A stretch of 34,007 bases of DNA from an uncultured Granulicatella sp. (GTDB taxonomy: Bacteria; Bacillota; Bacilli; Lactobacillales; Aerococcaceae), in NCBI GenBank assembly GCA_934193545.1, contig CAKPVL010000016.1:1-34007 (forward strand), read 5' to 3'. A program made the translations under genes and the position numbers. Shown piece by piece: positions 1-7,717 of the stretch (its first letter is position 1; the number at the start of each line of letters is the position of its first letter). The notes under the pieces were generated by a model. It had not been told where the DNA came from, made no database searches, and saw only the letters and a list, made by a program, of their open reading frames with translations.

Positions 1-357
<357 letters not shown>

Positions 358-435
358 CGAGTTGTATAGCTGGTAGATTGATGGAGTTGGATATAGATTC
401 AGTTTTGAAAGAACGAAAGTTTTTTCAGAAATAAA

Positions 436-552
436 GTGTGGTGACGATGGCAAGAAGGATACACCTGTTCCCATCTCGAACACAGAAGTTAAGCTTCTTA
501 GCGCCGATAGTAGTTGGGGGTTTCTCCCTGCGAGGGTAGGACGTTGCCACGC
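436..552 (+). rRNA. rrf: 5S ribosomal RNA
   Basis: About 117 nt. The 5' end GTGTGGTGAC pairs with the 3' end GTTGCCACGC over 10 positions (helix I, with G-U wobbles). The internal CCCATCTCGAACACAGAAGT (471-490) is the conserved loop B/C segment. It follows the 23S end after a spacer of about 78 nt and is co-transcribed with the tRNA genes downstream. Confidence 0.96.
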
Positions 553-563
553 TTTAATATTTT

Positions 564-637
564 TCCGCCATAGCTCAGTTGGTAGTAGCGCATGACTGTT
601 AATCATGATGTCGTAGGTTCGAGTCCTACTGGCGGAG
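564..637 (+). tRNA. tRNA-Asn (GTT)
   Basis: Acceptor TCCGCCA (564-570) pairs with TGGCGGA (630-636). The anticodon loop CTGTTAA places GTT at 598-600, and the T loop GTTCGAGTC is intact. The discriminator is G637. CCA is not encoded. Confidence 0.95.
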
Positions 638-664
638 TTCATTCGTATAAATGTTTGGAAACTC

Positions 665-754
665 GGAGAGTTGTCCGAGCTGGCCGAAGGAGCACGATTG
701 GAAATCGTGTAGACGGTTAACCCTGTCTCAAGGGTTCGAATCCCTTACTCTCCA
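665..754 (+). tRNA. tRNA-Ser (GGA)
   Basis: A class II tRNA of about 90 nt with a long variable arm. Acceptor GGAGAGT (665-671) pairs with ACTCTCC (747-753). Anticodon GGA is at 700-702. The base in the discriminator position is A754, not the G usual in bacterial serine tRNAs. CCA is not encoded. Confidence 0.95.
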
Positions 755-779
755 TTTATATGATTGATTTAGTTGCCAT

Positions 780-851
780 GGCCCGTTGGTCAAGCGGTTA
801 AGACACCGCCCTTTCACGGCGGTAACACGGGTTCGAGTCCCGTACGGGTCA
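780..851 (+). tRNA. tRNA-Glu (TTC)
   Basis: Acceptor GGCCCGT (780-786) pairs with ACGGGTC (844-850). Anticodon TTC is at 813-815 between CCGCC and GGCGG. The discriminator is A851, and CCA is not encoded. Confidence 0.95.
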
Positions 852-863
852 TTATTTTTTTAT

Positions 864-953
864 GGAGGATTACCCAAGTCCGGCTGAAGGGAACGGTCTT
901 GAAAACCGTCAGGCGTGTAAAAGCGTGCAAGGGTTCGAATCCCTTATCCTCCT
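864..953 (+). tRNA. tRNA-Ser (TGA)
   Basis: A class II tRNA with a long variable arm (GCGTGTAAAAGCGTGC region). Acceptor GGAGGAT (864-870) pairs with ATCCTCC (946-952). Anticodon TGA is at 900-902. The discriminator position reads T953, and CCA is not encoded. Confidence 0.94.
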
Positions 954-962
954 TAACATTAT

Positions 963-1035
<73 letters not shown>

Positions 1036-1038
1036 TTA

Positions 1039-1111
1039 GGTTCCGTGGTGTAGGGGTTAACATGCCTGCCTGTCACGCAGGAGATCGCGGGTTCGATTCC
1101 CGTCGGGACCG
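1039..1111 (+). tRNA. tRNA-Asp (GTC)
   Basis: Acceptor GGTTCCG (1039-1045) pairs with CGGGACC (1104-1110), with one G-T wobble. Anticodon GTC is at 1072-1074 between CCTGC and GCAGG. The discriminator is G1111; CCA is not encoded. Confidence 0.95.
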
Positions 1112-1128
1112 TAAAATTTAATTAGCTA

Positions 1129-1201
1129 GGCTCGGTAGCTCAGTTGGTAGAGCACTTGATTGAAGCTCAAGGTGTCGGCAGTTCGATTCTGTCCCGAGCC
1201 A
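1129..1201 (+). tRNA. tRNA-Phe (GAA)
   Basis: Acceptor GGCTCGG (1129-1135) pairs with CCGAGCC (1194-1200). Anticodon GAA is at 1162-1164 in the loop TTGAAGC. The discriminator is A1201; CCA is not encoded. Confidence 0.95.
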
Positions 1202-1204
1202 TTT

Positions 1205-1285
1205 GGAGGGGTAGCGAAGTGGCTAAACGCGGCGGACTGTAAATCCGCTCCTTCGGGTTCGGCAGTTCGAATCTGCCCCCCTCCA
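1205..1285 (+). tRNA. tRNA-Tyr (GTA)
   Basis: A class II tRNA with the tyrosine-type variable arm. Acceptor GGAGGGG (1205-1211) pairs with CCCCTCC (1278-1284). Anticodon GTA is at 1239-1241. It starts only 3 nt after tRNA-Phe. The discriminator is A1285; CCA is not encoded. Confidence 0.95.
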
Positions 1286-1317
1286 TTATTTGGAATTGAA
1301 TTTTCAAAAAACTATAT

Positions 1318-1388
1318 AGGGGTATAGTTTAAAGGTAGAACAGCGGTCTCCAAAACCGTTAGTGTGGGTTCGATTCCTGCTACCCCTG
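1318..1388 (+). tRNA. tRNA-Trp (CCA)
   Basis: Acceptor AGGGGTA (1318-1324) pairs with TACCCCT (1381-1387). Anticodon CCA is at 1350-1352 in the loop CTCCAAA. The discriminator is G1388. The 3' CCA tail is not encoded. Confidence 0.95.
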
Positions 1389-1404
1389 TTTTAAATATTA
1401 TTAT

Positions 1405-1478
1405 GGCGACCGTGGCGAAGTGGTTAACGCATCGGTTTGTGGCACCGACATTCGGGGGTTCGATTCCCCTCGGTCGCC
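1405..1478 (+). tRNA. tRNA-His (GTG)
   Basis: The acceptor is 8 bp long. G1405 acts as the extra G(-1) and pairs with C1478 at position 73, the histidine identity pair. It is followed by 7 bp (1406-1412 with 1471-1477). Anticodon GTG is at 1439-1441. CCA is not encoded. Confidence 0.95.
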
Positions 1479-1483
1479 TATCT

Positions 1484-1555
1484 TGGGGTATAGCCAAGCG
1501 GTAAGGCAACGGACTTTGACTCCGTCATTCGTTGGTTCGAATCCAGCTACCCCAG
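1484..1555 (+). tRNA. tRNA-Gln (TTG)
   Basis: Acceptor TGGGGTA (1484-1490) pairs with TACCCCA (1548-1554). Anticodon TTG is at 1516-1518 in the loop CTTTGAC. The discriminator is G1555; CCA is not encoded. Confidence 0.95.
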
Positions 1556-1573
1556 TTTTTTTTATATTTTGGT

Positions 1574-1644
<71 letters not shown>

Positions 1645-1653
1645 TCCTGATAT

Positions 1654-1737
1654 GCCGGCGTGGCGGAATTGGCAGACGCGCTGGACTCAAAATCCAGTGC
1701 CCGCGAGGGCGTGCCGGTTCGACCCCGGCCGCCGGTA
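1654..1737 (+). tRNA. tRNA-Leu (CAA)
   Basis: A class II tRNA, the last of the array. Acceptor GCCGGCG (1654-1660) pairs with CGCCGGT (1730-1736), with a closing G-T wobble. The variable arm is GC-rich. Anticodon CAA is at 1688-1690. The discriminator is A1737; CCA is not encoded. Confidence 0.94.
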
Positions 1738-1747
1738 TACGCGTAAC

Positions 1748-1777
1748 GACAAGGTTTATAGGACCTTGTCTTTTTTT
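1748..1777 (+). terminator. Intrinsic terminator of the rRNA-tRNA operon
   Basis: A perfect 8-bp stem GACAAGGT / ACCTTGTC with a 7-nt loop, followed by seven T residues. It sits 11 nt after the last tRNA. Confidence 0.93.
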
Positions 1778-1894
1778 GTTTAGAACTTTATAAATGCTAA
1801 AAATTACTATAAATTTCTATAATAATCAATTTATAGTGCATTCTTATTTAGTAAAATAAGTGAATAAACTTTAAAAATCATACAGGAGAAAATA

Positions 1895-2455
1895 ATGCTC
1901 TCGACAATACAAAATACAGTAATATCAATTCTTATTTATTTTTTAGTAGTCCTCTTGTCTTATGGGCTATATCATTTACTGAAAAAATGGAATAAGTCAG
2001 AAGAATACTTAAAAATAGCAAGGGATATCTTTAAGACAATTTTCTTTTTAGCGCTTCTTGTAACTTTTCAAATAGGCACTTCTATGTCTTTTGTGTTTGA
2101 TTTTCCACTTCTTATCGTATATGGAGTTATAGCAATCGTTTTTCTTTTAGTATTGACAAAAAAAGAAAATAACGAATTTGCTTTACATACAAAGGTATCC
2201 GCTATTCTATTGACACCAATTATTGAGGAAGTGATTTGTAGAGAGATTGCTTATAATGCTGAAAATCTCGTCTTTTCATTTGTTCTTGGAACAACTATAT
2301 TTATTGTGTTGCATTTTGCATTTCATGTTAAAAGTATTGTTTATTTTTTCTGTATAGCTTGTCTGCTGTTTGGATTAAGGATGCAATCTGGTTCCGTTTT
2401 GAATCCGATTTTACTACATTCGATGATCAATTTCGTAGTAATCTTTAGAAAGTAA
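1895..2455 (+). CDS. CPBP family intramembrane glutamic endopeptidase (small)
   Basis: A 186-residue, very hydrophobic protein with several membrane segments (roughly 8-28, 45-63, 70-88, 125-143, 147-162). It carries the three motifs of the CPBP (Abi, Rce1-like) family in order: EExxxR as E111-E112 and R116, FxxxH as F136 and H140, and HxxxN as H175 and N179. These residues form the metal-independent or zinc-assisted active site in the membrane. The start has AGGAGA 5 nt upstream. The gene stands alone between the rRNA-operon terminator and its own terminator, and its A+T-rich codon use differs somewhat from the genes after it, so it may be a lineage-specific insertion. CPBP proteins include bacteriocin self-immunity and peptide-processing proteases. 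No bacteriocin gene is visible nearby, so the substrate is unknown. Confidence 0.85.
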   Translation: MLSTIQNTVISILIYFLVVLLSYGLYHLLKKWNKSEEYLKIARDIFKTIFFLALLVTFQIGTSMSFVFDFPLLIVYGVIAIVFLLVLTKKENNEFALHTKVSAILLTPIIEEVICREIAYNAENLVFSFVLGTTIFIVLHFAFHVKSIVYFFCIACLLFGLRMQSGSVLNPILLHSMINFVVIFRK

Positions 2456-2487
2456 GGAAGTTCAACTAACTGAGCTTCCTTTTTTTA
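2454..2487 (+). terminator. Intrinsic terminator after the CPBP gene
   Basis: Stem AAGGAAGTTCA (2454-2464) pairs with TGAGCTTCCTT (2471-2481) with one G-T wobble, a 6-nt loop and a run of T. It begins at the stop codon of the CPBP gene. Confidence 0.88.
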
Positions 2488-2497
2488 TTTGCTATTA

Positions 2498-2526
2498 GTG
2501 ACACTACAGCGTGTATCGTTTATAAT
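2498..2526 (+). promoter_or_regulatory. Sigma-A type promoter for the glycosyltransferase unit
   Basis: -35 GTGACA (2498-2503, five of six consensus bases), a 17-nt spacer, and a perfect -10 TATAAT (2521-2526). It lies 51 nt before the glycosyltransferase start codon and just after the preceding terminator. Confidence 0.82.
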
Positions 2527-2577
2527 GGAAGGGATAATAGAAATAATTTTGTTTATTTCAAACTTAAGGAGGTAAGT

Positions 2578-3813
2578 ATGCGAATCGGTATATTTACAGA
2601 TACGTACTTTCCACAAGTGAGTGGAGTTGCGACTTCAATACGTGTATTAAAAGAGGACTTAGAAAGACAAGGGCATAAGGTAATCATCTTTACGACAACA
2701 GATCCAAAGGTGACGGAACCGGAAGAGAATATTATTCGATTAGGTAGTATTCCGTTCTTCGCGTTCAAAGATCGTCGTGTGGCGATTCAAGGGCTAGGAA
2801 AAGCTTACCGAATTGCAAAGGAAAACGAGCTGGATATCATTCATACTCAGACAGAGTTTAGTCTTGGGTTAGCGGGTAAATTAATTGCTGCGATGTTGAA
2901 GATTCCAACGATTCATACGTACCATACAATGTATGAAAAATATTTACACTATATTGCAAAAGGAAAAGTGCTACGTCCAAGTCACGTGGCGTATATCTCT
3001 AAAACGTTTTGTAATCAAACAAGTGGAGTGGTTGCTCCAAGTCAAATGACAAAAGATAAGCTGATTGAATATGGAGTGCTTCAGGAAGTTCGAGTGATTC
3101 CAACGGGAGTCGTTGTACCTCCTCAAGAACCAGAAGTAGCCAATGCTTTAAGAAGTGAGCTTGGCTATTCAGATGATGAAGTGGTGTTATTATCACTTAG
3201 CCGTTTATCTCAAGAGAAGAATATTGCTGCAGTGATTGCTGCATTACCAGCTATCGTAGCAAGTAAGCCAAATGTACGCTTATGTATTGCTGGTGGCGGG
3301 CCTGAAAGAGGGAAGCTCGAAGCTCAAGTGGCAGAACTTGGTATGAACGATTTTGTTCAATTTGTGGGCGAAATCAAAAATGAAATGGTTTATAAATATT
3401 ATCAAATGGCGGACCTTTACGTGAACGCATCTGAATCTGAAAGCCAAGGGTTAACTTACCTAGAGGCACTTGTTAACCGCGTTCCAGTCATCGCTAAGAA
3501 GAACGATTACTTAAGCAGCCTGATTACTGCAGATGCTTTAGGAATGTTATTTGAAACAGATGCAGATATCGCGGATTGTGTATTAGGGTATATTGAAAAC
3601 CAATTAGGCAATGAAGCCGAAGTGTCTGCGTTGCAAGACCAATTGTTATCAGAAATTTCTTCTGAAACATTTGGAGAAAGAATTGTGGATTTCTACGAAG
3701 CTGCGATTAACGGCTATCAATGGAATCAAGAACATTCGCATAATATTATGAACCTCATGAAATTCTTACGTTTATCAACAAGTGAGTTAAGGGATGAAGA
3801 AAATGAAAATTAA
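2578..3813 (+). CDS. GT4 glycosyltransferase, probable 1,2-diacylglycerol 3-alpha-glucosyltransferase
   Basis: A 411-residue GT-B fold glycosyltransferase of family GT4. The N-terminal domain opens with GIFTDTYFPQVSGVATS (residues 4-20) and contains HTQTEFSLG and HTYHTMYEKYLHYIAKG. From memory this pattern is typical of alpha-monoglucosyldiacylglycerol synthases of Mycoplasma and streptococci. The C-terminal nucleotide-sugar domain has the EX7E motif (E288 and E296), preceded by GGGPERGKLE. In this family UDP-glucose and diacylglycerol give the monoglucosyl lipid that is a bulk membrane lipid and the precursor of the lipoteichoic acid anchor. It acts on the cytoplasmic membrane face. A good ribosome site (AGGAGG) precedes the ATG. 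It overlaps the next gene by a few bases. The often-paired second glycosyltransferase (CpoA type) is not adjacent. Exact sugar and acceptor are inferred. Confidence 0.82.
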   Translation: MRIGIFTDTYFPQVSGVATSIRVLKEDLERQGHKVIIFTTTDPKVTEPEENIIRLGSIPFFAFKDRRVAIQGLGKAYRIAKENELDIIHTQTEFSLGLAGKLIAAMLKIPTIHTYHTMYEKYLHYIAKGKVLRPSHVAYISKTFCNQTSGVVAPSQMTKDKLIEYGVLQEVRVIPTGVVVPPQEPEVANALRSELGYSDDEVVLLSLSRLSQEKNIAAVIAALPAIVASKPNVRLCIAGGGPERGKLEAQVAELGMNDFVQFVGEIKNEMVYKYYQMADLYVNASESESQGLTYLEALVNRVPVIAKKNDYLSSLITADALGMLFETDADIADCVLGYIENQLGNEAEVSALQDQLLSEISSETFGERIVDFYEAAINGYQWNQEHSHNIMNLMKFLRLSTSELRDEENEN

Positions 3814-4681
3814 TACAGTTGGATTTATCGGAACTGGCGTGATGGGGAAATCGATGATTCGCCATTTACTAAAAAAATATAATGTCGTAGTGTACAACCG
3901 TACGAAAGAAAGAGCATTAGACCTTCTAGAAGAGGGCGCGACTTGGGCAGATACACCTACAGAAGTTGCGAATCTTGCAGATGTGGTGTTAACCATCGTT
4001 GGTTATCCAAAAGATGTGGAAGAAGTTTACTTTGGTGAACAAGGAATCTTCAAGTCTACGAAAGAACATCTGGTGGTAGTAGACCTTACAACAAGTACAC
4101 CAACACTTGCAAAACGTATCGCAGAAGAGGCTGCAACACGCTCATGGGAAGCCCTAGATGCTCCTGTATCAGGCGGGGACCTTGGTGCGAAAAACGGAAC
4201 TCTTTCTACAATGGTTGGTGGTAGAGAGGAAACATTAGAAAAAGTATATCCAGTATTAGATTGCTTCTCTAAGACGATTACACTTCAAGGCTCTGCTGGT
4301 GCTGGTCAACATACGAAAATGGCCAATCAAATTATGATTGCAGGAACGATGACTGGATTAACGGAGATGCTTGTTTATGCGAAAGCTGCAGGCTTAGATA
4401 TGGATAAGGTATTACAAACAGTTGGTGCAGGAAGTGCGGCTAACTGGTCACTTTCAAATTACGGACCTCGTATTTTAAAAGAAGATTATTCACCAGGTTT
4501 CTTTGCAAAACATTTCTTAAAAGACTTAGGAATTGCGCTGGATGAAGCAGAGAGAATGCGCCTATTTTTACCAGCAACATTACAAGCGAAAAAACTATAC
4601 GAAACGCTTTGTGATGATGGCTTTGCAGACGATGGAACTCAAGCTTTAATCAAATTATATTGGAACCTACCAAATGAATAA
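3803..4681 (+). CDS. ykwC: NAD(P)-dependent beta-hydroxyacid dehydrogenase (YkwC-like)
   Basis: A 292-residue member of the 3-hydroxyisobutyrate / 6-phosphogluconate dehydrogenase-like family. It has an N-terminal Rossmann motif GFIGTGVMG, the substrate loop DAPVSGGDLGAKNG, and the catalytic lysine in GAGQHTKMANQ. Closest in my memory is Bacillus subtilis YkwC, including VGYPKDVEEVYFG. The family reduces small 2- or 3-oxoacids such as glyoxylate, succinic semialdehyde or tartronate semialdehyde; the true substrate cannot be read here. I chose ATG 3803: AAGGG ends at 3793, giving a 9-nt spacing, whereas the in-frame ATG at 3794 directly abuts it. The gene overlaps the glycosyltransferase stop and is presumably co-transcribed with it. 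Confidence 0.85.
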   Translation: MKINTVGFIGTGVMGKSMIRHLLKKYNVVVYNRTKERALDLLEEGATWADTPTEVANLADVVLTIVGYPKDVEEVYFGEQGIFKSTKEHLVVVDLTTSTPTLAKRIAEEAATRSWEALDAPVSGGDLGAKNGTLSTMVGGREETLEKVYPVLDCFSKTITLQGSAGAGQHTKMANQIMIAGTMTGLTEMLVYAKAAGLDMDKVLQTVGAGSAANWSLSNYGPRILKEDYSPGFFAKHFLKDLGIALDEAERMRLFLPATLQAKKLYETLCDDGFADDGTQALIKLYWNLPNE

Positions 4682-4729
4682 AAAACTCTTAAATAGAGTG
4701 GTTATTCTTACTATCAGAGATGGGTTTTA

Positions 4730-4738
4730 TGGTAGAAT
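4730..4738 (+). promoter_or_regulatory. Possible extended -10 promoter of ykuJ
   Basis: TGG followed by TAGAAT (4733-4738) fits an extended -10 element, 33 nt before the ykuJ ATG. No good -35 is present; CTATCA at 4711-4716 is the best candidate. Confidence 0.45.
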
Positions 4739-4771
4739 AGTGAAAGAAAGTTTGAAAGGGGTAGTAATGAT

Positions 4772-5002
4772 ATGAAACCTTCACAATTGGTGGCAATTGT
4801 CCAACGTTTACAAACAATGGCGGCACAAGATTCAGATATCGAGGTGCGTCGCTTCGAAAAAGATGGCGTTGAAAAAGCTATCGTTACTTTTAATCAAGAA
4901 ACAAGTAGTTTTGAATTAGTAGATGTAGAAACAAATCAAACATTCCAATTTGATGATATTGATTTAGTGACAATTGAAATTTTTGAAATGTTACAAGATT
5001 AA
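4772..5002 (+). CDS. ykuJ: DUF1797 family protein YkuJ
   Basis: A 76-residue soluble acidic protein. The pattern QLVAIVQRLQTM at the start and FDDIDLVTIEIFEMLQ at the end is what I recall for YkuJ/DUF1797, a small alpha/beta protein of Bacilli with no established function. The ribosome site AAAGGGG lies 10 nt upstream. It appears to be a single-gene unit, with a likely promoter before it and a hairpin terminator after it. Confidence 0.82.
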   Translation: MKPSQLVAIVQRLQTMAAQDSDIEVRRFEKDGVEKAIVTFNQETSSFELVDVETNQTFQFDDIDLVTIEIFEMLQD

Positions 5003-5018
5003 AATAATAACTGTGAGT

Positions 5019-5054
5019 AAAGCCACGGCGCAGAGTGTCTGTGCTGTGGCTTTT
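5019..5054 (+). terminator. Intrinsic terminator between ykuJ and hom
   Basis: A long stem AAAGCCACGGCGCAGA (5019-5034) pairs with TCTGTGCTGTGGCTTT through a GTG triloop, with two G-T wobbles. The T tract is short (TTTT then CAA), so termination may be incomplete and some transcripts may read into hom. Confidence 0.7.
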
Positions 5055-5081
5055 CAATATATTAGATGAGGATTGAAATAA

Positions 5082-6290
5082 ATGAAAATTGCGTTATTAG
5101 GATTTGGAACAGTCGGTAGTGGTGTATACAATATTTTAAAGAAAAATGCATCAAAACTAGAGCGCGTTCTTCCAGAGGAAATTGAAATTAAGACAGCGTT
5201 AGTAAGAGACCCAGAATTAATGGAACAAACAGATGTTGTATTTACAAACAATATTAACGACATCGTTCATGACCCTGAAATTGAATTAGTGGTTGAAGTG
5301 ATGGGCGGCATTACAACGGCTTATGAATATGTGAGAGCTTGTTTACTCGCTAAAAAATCAGTCGTAACAGCGAATAAAAATCTGATTGCTGTTCACGGAG
5401 TTGAATTAACAACATTAGCTAAACTTGAAGATGTGTACTTGTATTATGAAGCGAGTGTTGGCGGTGGAATTCCAGTTCTACGTCCGATGGTACAACATTT
5501 TGAAACAAACGATGTGGAATCGATTGTTGGTATTGTCAACGGAACAACAAACTTCATTTTAAGCTCTATGGAAAAAGAAGGACTCAGCTACGAAGCAGCA
5601 CTTAAGATTGCTCAAGAAAAAGGGTTTGCGGAAGCTGATCCAACAAGCGACGTGGAAGGCCACGATGCAGCATATAAATTAATGATTTTGACTCGTTTAG
5701 CATTTGGCGTGAACGTCACTTTTGATGAAGTAGCTAAAACAGGAATTTCTGGAGTCGCTACTGCTCACATGAAGATGGCTTCTGAGAATGGATATGCGAT
5801 TAAGCTTCTTACCAAAGCGCTTAGCGATGGCGAAAAAGTTTCTCTAGAAGTCGCACCAACTTTTGTACCAGCAAATCATTTATTAGCGCAAGTTCATTAT
5901 GAAAACAATGCGATTTCTGTGACAGGGAATGCAGTGGATGAAGTTCTATTCTACGGAAAAGGAGCAGGCTCACTTCCAACAGCAACAAGTGTCTTAGCAG
6001 ACGTGGTTGAAGTACTTCGCCGCAAAGTTAATGGTAGTGCGGTGGAAACATTTGGCCGTGTAGAAAGCCCATTAGTGGAATTCAGTCCAGAGGCTGCTAC
6101 AAGTTCTTATTTCGTATATGGAAAAGGAAACTTGGAAGAAGCTCCGTTCAATGGAGAAATTGTATCAAACAGCCAAGGTGAATTCGGAGTTCGCTATACA
6201 GCTTTAACAGCTAGTGAGTTAGCTAAAGTAAAAGAAGCTTTTGCTCATCTAAATGAAGTCGCTATTTATCCAATCTTGGAGGAAGCATAA
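5082..6290 (+). CDS. hom: Homoserine dehydrogenase
   Basis: This 402-residue enzyme reduces aspartate semialdehyde to homoserine, the branch point to threonine and methionine. It shows the N-terminal nucleotide-binding motif GFGTVGSGV (7-15), ANKNLIA (97-103), the dimer/active-site segment GIVNGTTNFIL (150-160), and the substrate site EADPTSDVEGHDAAYKL (184-200). The C-terminal 50-60 residues that follow the catalytic domain are shorter than in the 433-residue Bacillus enzyme. They lack an obvious ACT signature such as PGVLA with a following I-S-I strand, so feedback control by threonine may be reduced. thrB starts on its stop codon (TAATG). No thrC is adjacent. The ribosome site (TGAGGA, 5067-5072) is only moderate. 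Confidence 0.95.
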   Translation: MKIALLGFGTVGSGVYNILKKNASKLERVLPEEIEIKTALVRDPELMEQTDVVFTNNINDIVHDPEIELVVEVMGGITTAYEYVRACLLAKKSVVTANKNLIAVHGVELTTLAKLEDVYLYYEASVGGGIPVLRPMVQHFETNDVESIVGIVNGTTNFILSSMEKEGLSYEAALKIAQEKGFAEADPTSDVEGHDAAYKLMILTRLAFGVNVTFDEVAKTGISGVATAHMKMASENGYAIKLLTKALSDGEKVSLEVAPTFVPANHLLAQVHYENNAISVTGNAVDEVLFYGKGAGSLPTATSVLADVVEVLRRKVNGSAVETFGRVESPLVEFSPEAATSSYFVYGKGNLEEAPFNGEIVSNSQGEFGVRYTALTASELAKVKEAFAHLNEVAIYPILEEA

Positions 6291-7186
6291 TGGCAGTAAC
6301 AATTAAAGTTCCAGCAACTTCAGCCAATATCGGGCTTGGATTCGATTCGCTTGGAATTGCAGTGGATTTATATTTAACACTTCACGTAGGAGAACCTTCT
6401 AGCGAATGGGTGATTGCACATCCGTTTGGAGAAGAAATCCCTACAAATGAAGAAAACTTAATTATCGAAACAGCTTTAAAAGTTTGCCCGACATTAGCAC
6501 CGCATAAACTCGTATGCGAAAGTGAGATTCCTTTAACAAGAGGACTTGGAAGTAGTTCAAGCGCGATTGTTGCGGGAATCGAATTAGCCAATGTGTTAGG
6601 CAACTTACAGTTAACAAACGACGAGAAAGTAAAATGGGCAACCCTTTTTGAAGGGCATCCTGACAATGTCGCACCAGCAATCTTAGGAGGCGTCGTAGTC
6701 GCTACTTATGATCACCACACACAAGAAGTGTTGACGGTTCATAAAAATGTGGAAGCTCCGATTGCAATGGTCGCTGTGATTCCAAACGTTCAATTATCAA
6801 CGAAGAAGAGCCGTGGCGTACTGCCAAGTTCGCTAGCATACGGTGAGGCAGTGGAAGCAAGTAGCCGTAGTAATGTCTTAGTGGCAGGATTAATGATGGA
6901 AGATTGGAAAGTTATTTCATCAATTGTTGAGAAAGACTTATTCCATGAAACCTATCGTTCAACGCTCGTTCCTTGGATGGAAGAGGTTCGTACGATTACA
7001 AAAAATGAAGGCCTTGATACATGCGGAACTTACCTAAGTGGAGCAGGTCCAACAGTGATGACGTTTGTTCATAAAGAACAAGTGGATCGTTTTGTACAAA
7101 CATTAGAAAAGTATTTAGAAACAACGCTGAAAGATTGCGCGATTCGTGTGCTCGAAATTGATGCACAAGGCGTTTACGTAAAGTAG
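6290..7186 (+). CDS. thrB: Homoserine kinase
   Basis: A 298-residue GHMP-family kinase that phosphorylates homoserine with ATP, the second step of the threonine branch. The family ATP-binding loop PLTRGLGSSSSAIVAG is at residues 81-96. The N-terminal VPATSANIGLGFDSLG (7-22) and the C-terminal GTYLSGAGPTVM are also characteristic. Length is normal. It overlaps hom by one base, implying translational coupling. yqeG follows after only 10 nt. Confidence 0.96.
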   Translation: MAVTIKVPATSANIGLGFDSLGIAVDLYLTLHVGEPSSEWVIAHPFGEEIPTNEENLIIETALKVCPTLAPHKLVCESEIPLTRGLGSSSSAIVAGIELANVLGNLQLTNDEKVKWATLFEGHPDNVAPAILGGVVVATYDHHTQEVLTVHKNVEAPIAMVAVIPNVQLSTKKSRGVLPSSLAYGEAVEASSRSNVLVAGLMMEDWKVISSIVEKDLFHETYRSTLVPWMEEVRTITKNEGLDTCGTYLSGAGPTVMTFVHKEQVDRFVQTLEKYLETTLKDCAIRVLEIDAQGVYVK

Positions 7187-7196
7187 AAGGAGAACT

Positions 7197-7715
7197 ATGG
7201 CACTATTCAAACCAACGTGGTTTAAAAAGACCTTTCAAGAGATTACCGTTCCTTTCTTACAAGAGAATGGAATCGAAGTTGTCTTAACCGATTTAGATAA
7301 TACGCTCATTGGCTGGGACGAAAAAGAAATCGATGAAAACTTACTTGCCTGGGTACGTTCATTAAAAGAGGCAGGCATCAAGATTGTTCTTGTATCGAAT
7401 AATAATGAACATCGTATCAAAGATGCTGCTGAAAAGTTGGATGTCCCATATGTGTATCCTGGCTTAAAGCCACTACACAAGGGATTCAAAGCGGCACAAC
7501 AATTACTGAATTTTGATAAATTAAAAACCGTAATGGTGGGCGACCAACTATTGACAGATATTCTAGGAGCGAATACATTTGGAGTTAGAACCATTATCGT
7601 AAAACCTAGAAAAGAGAGCGATGCTTGGAAAACAAAAATCAATCGTTTCTTTGAAAAAGGAATTTTTGTAGTGACACAAGGTGTGTCTTATCATAAGAAA
7701 TGGGAGGAGGATTAA
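7197..7715 (+). CDS. yqeG: YqeG family HAD IIIA-type phosphatase
   Basis: A 172-residue HAD-superfamily phosphatase. The catalytic motif I is D32-L-D-N-T (LTDLDNTLIGWD), motif II is VLVSNNNE, and motif III is MVGDQLLTDILGAN. Relatives include phosphatidylglycerophosphate phosphatases of the GEP4/PgpP type, so a role in phosphatidylglycerol synthesis is possible, but this is inference. The start follows AGAAGGAG. It heads the conserved Firmicutes run yqeG-yqeH-yhbY-nadD-yqeK-rsfS-yqeM. Confidence 0.92.
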   Translation: MALFKPTWFKKTFQEITVPFLQENGIEVVLTDLDNTLIGWDEKEIDENLLAWVRSLKEAGIKIVLVSNNNEHRIKDAAEKLDVPYVYPGLKPLHKGFKAAQQLLNFDKLKTVMVGDQLLTDILGANTFGVRTIIVKPRKESDAWKTKINRFFEKGIFVVTQGVSYHKKWEED

Positions 7716-7717
7716 TC

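Noticed and set aside
4684..4703. Hairpin ACTCT/AGAGT after the ykwC-like gene as a terminator
   Set aside because: Only about 6-8 bp, mostly A/T, with no T run on the plus strand.
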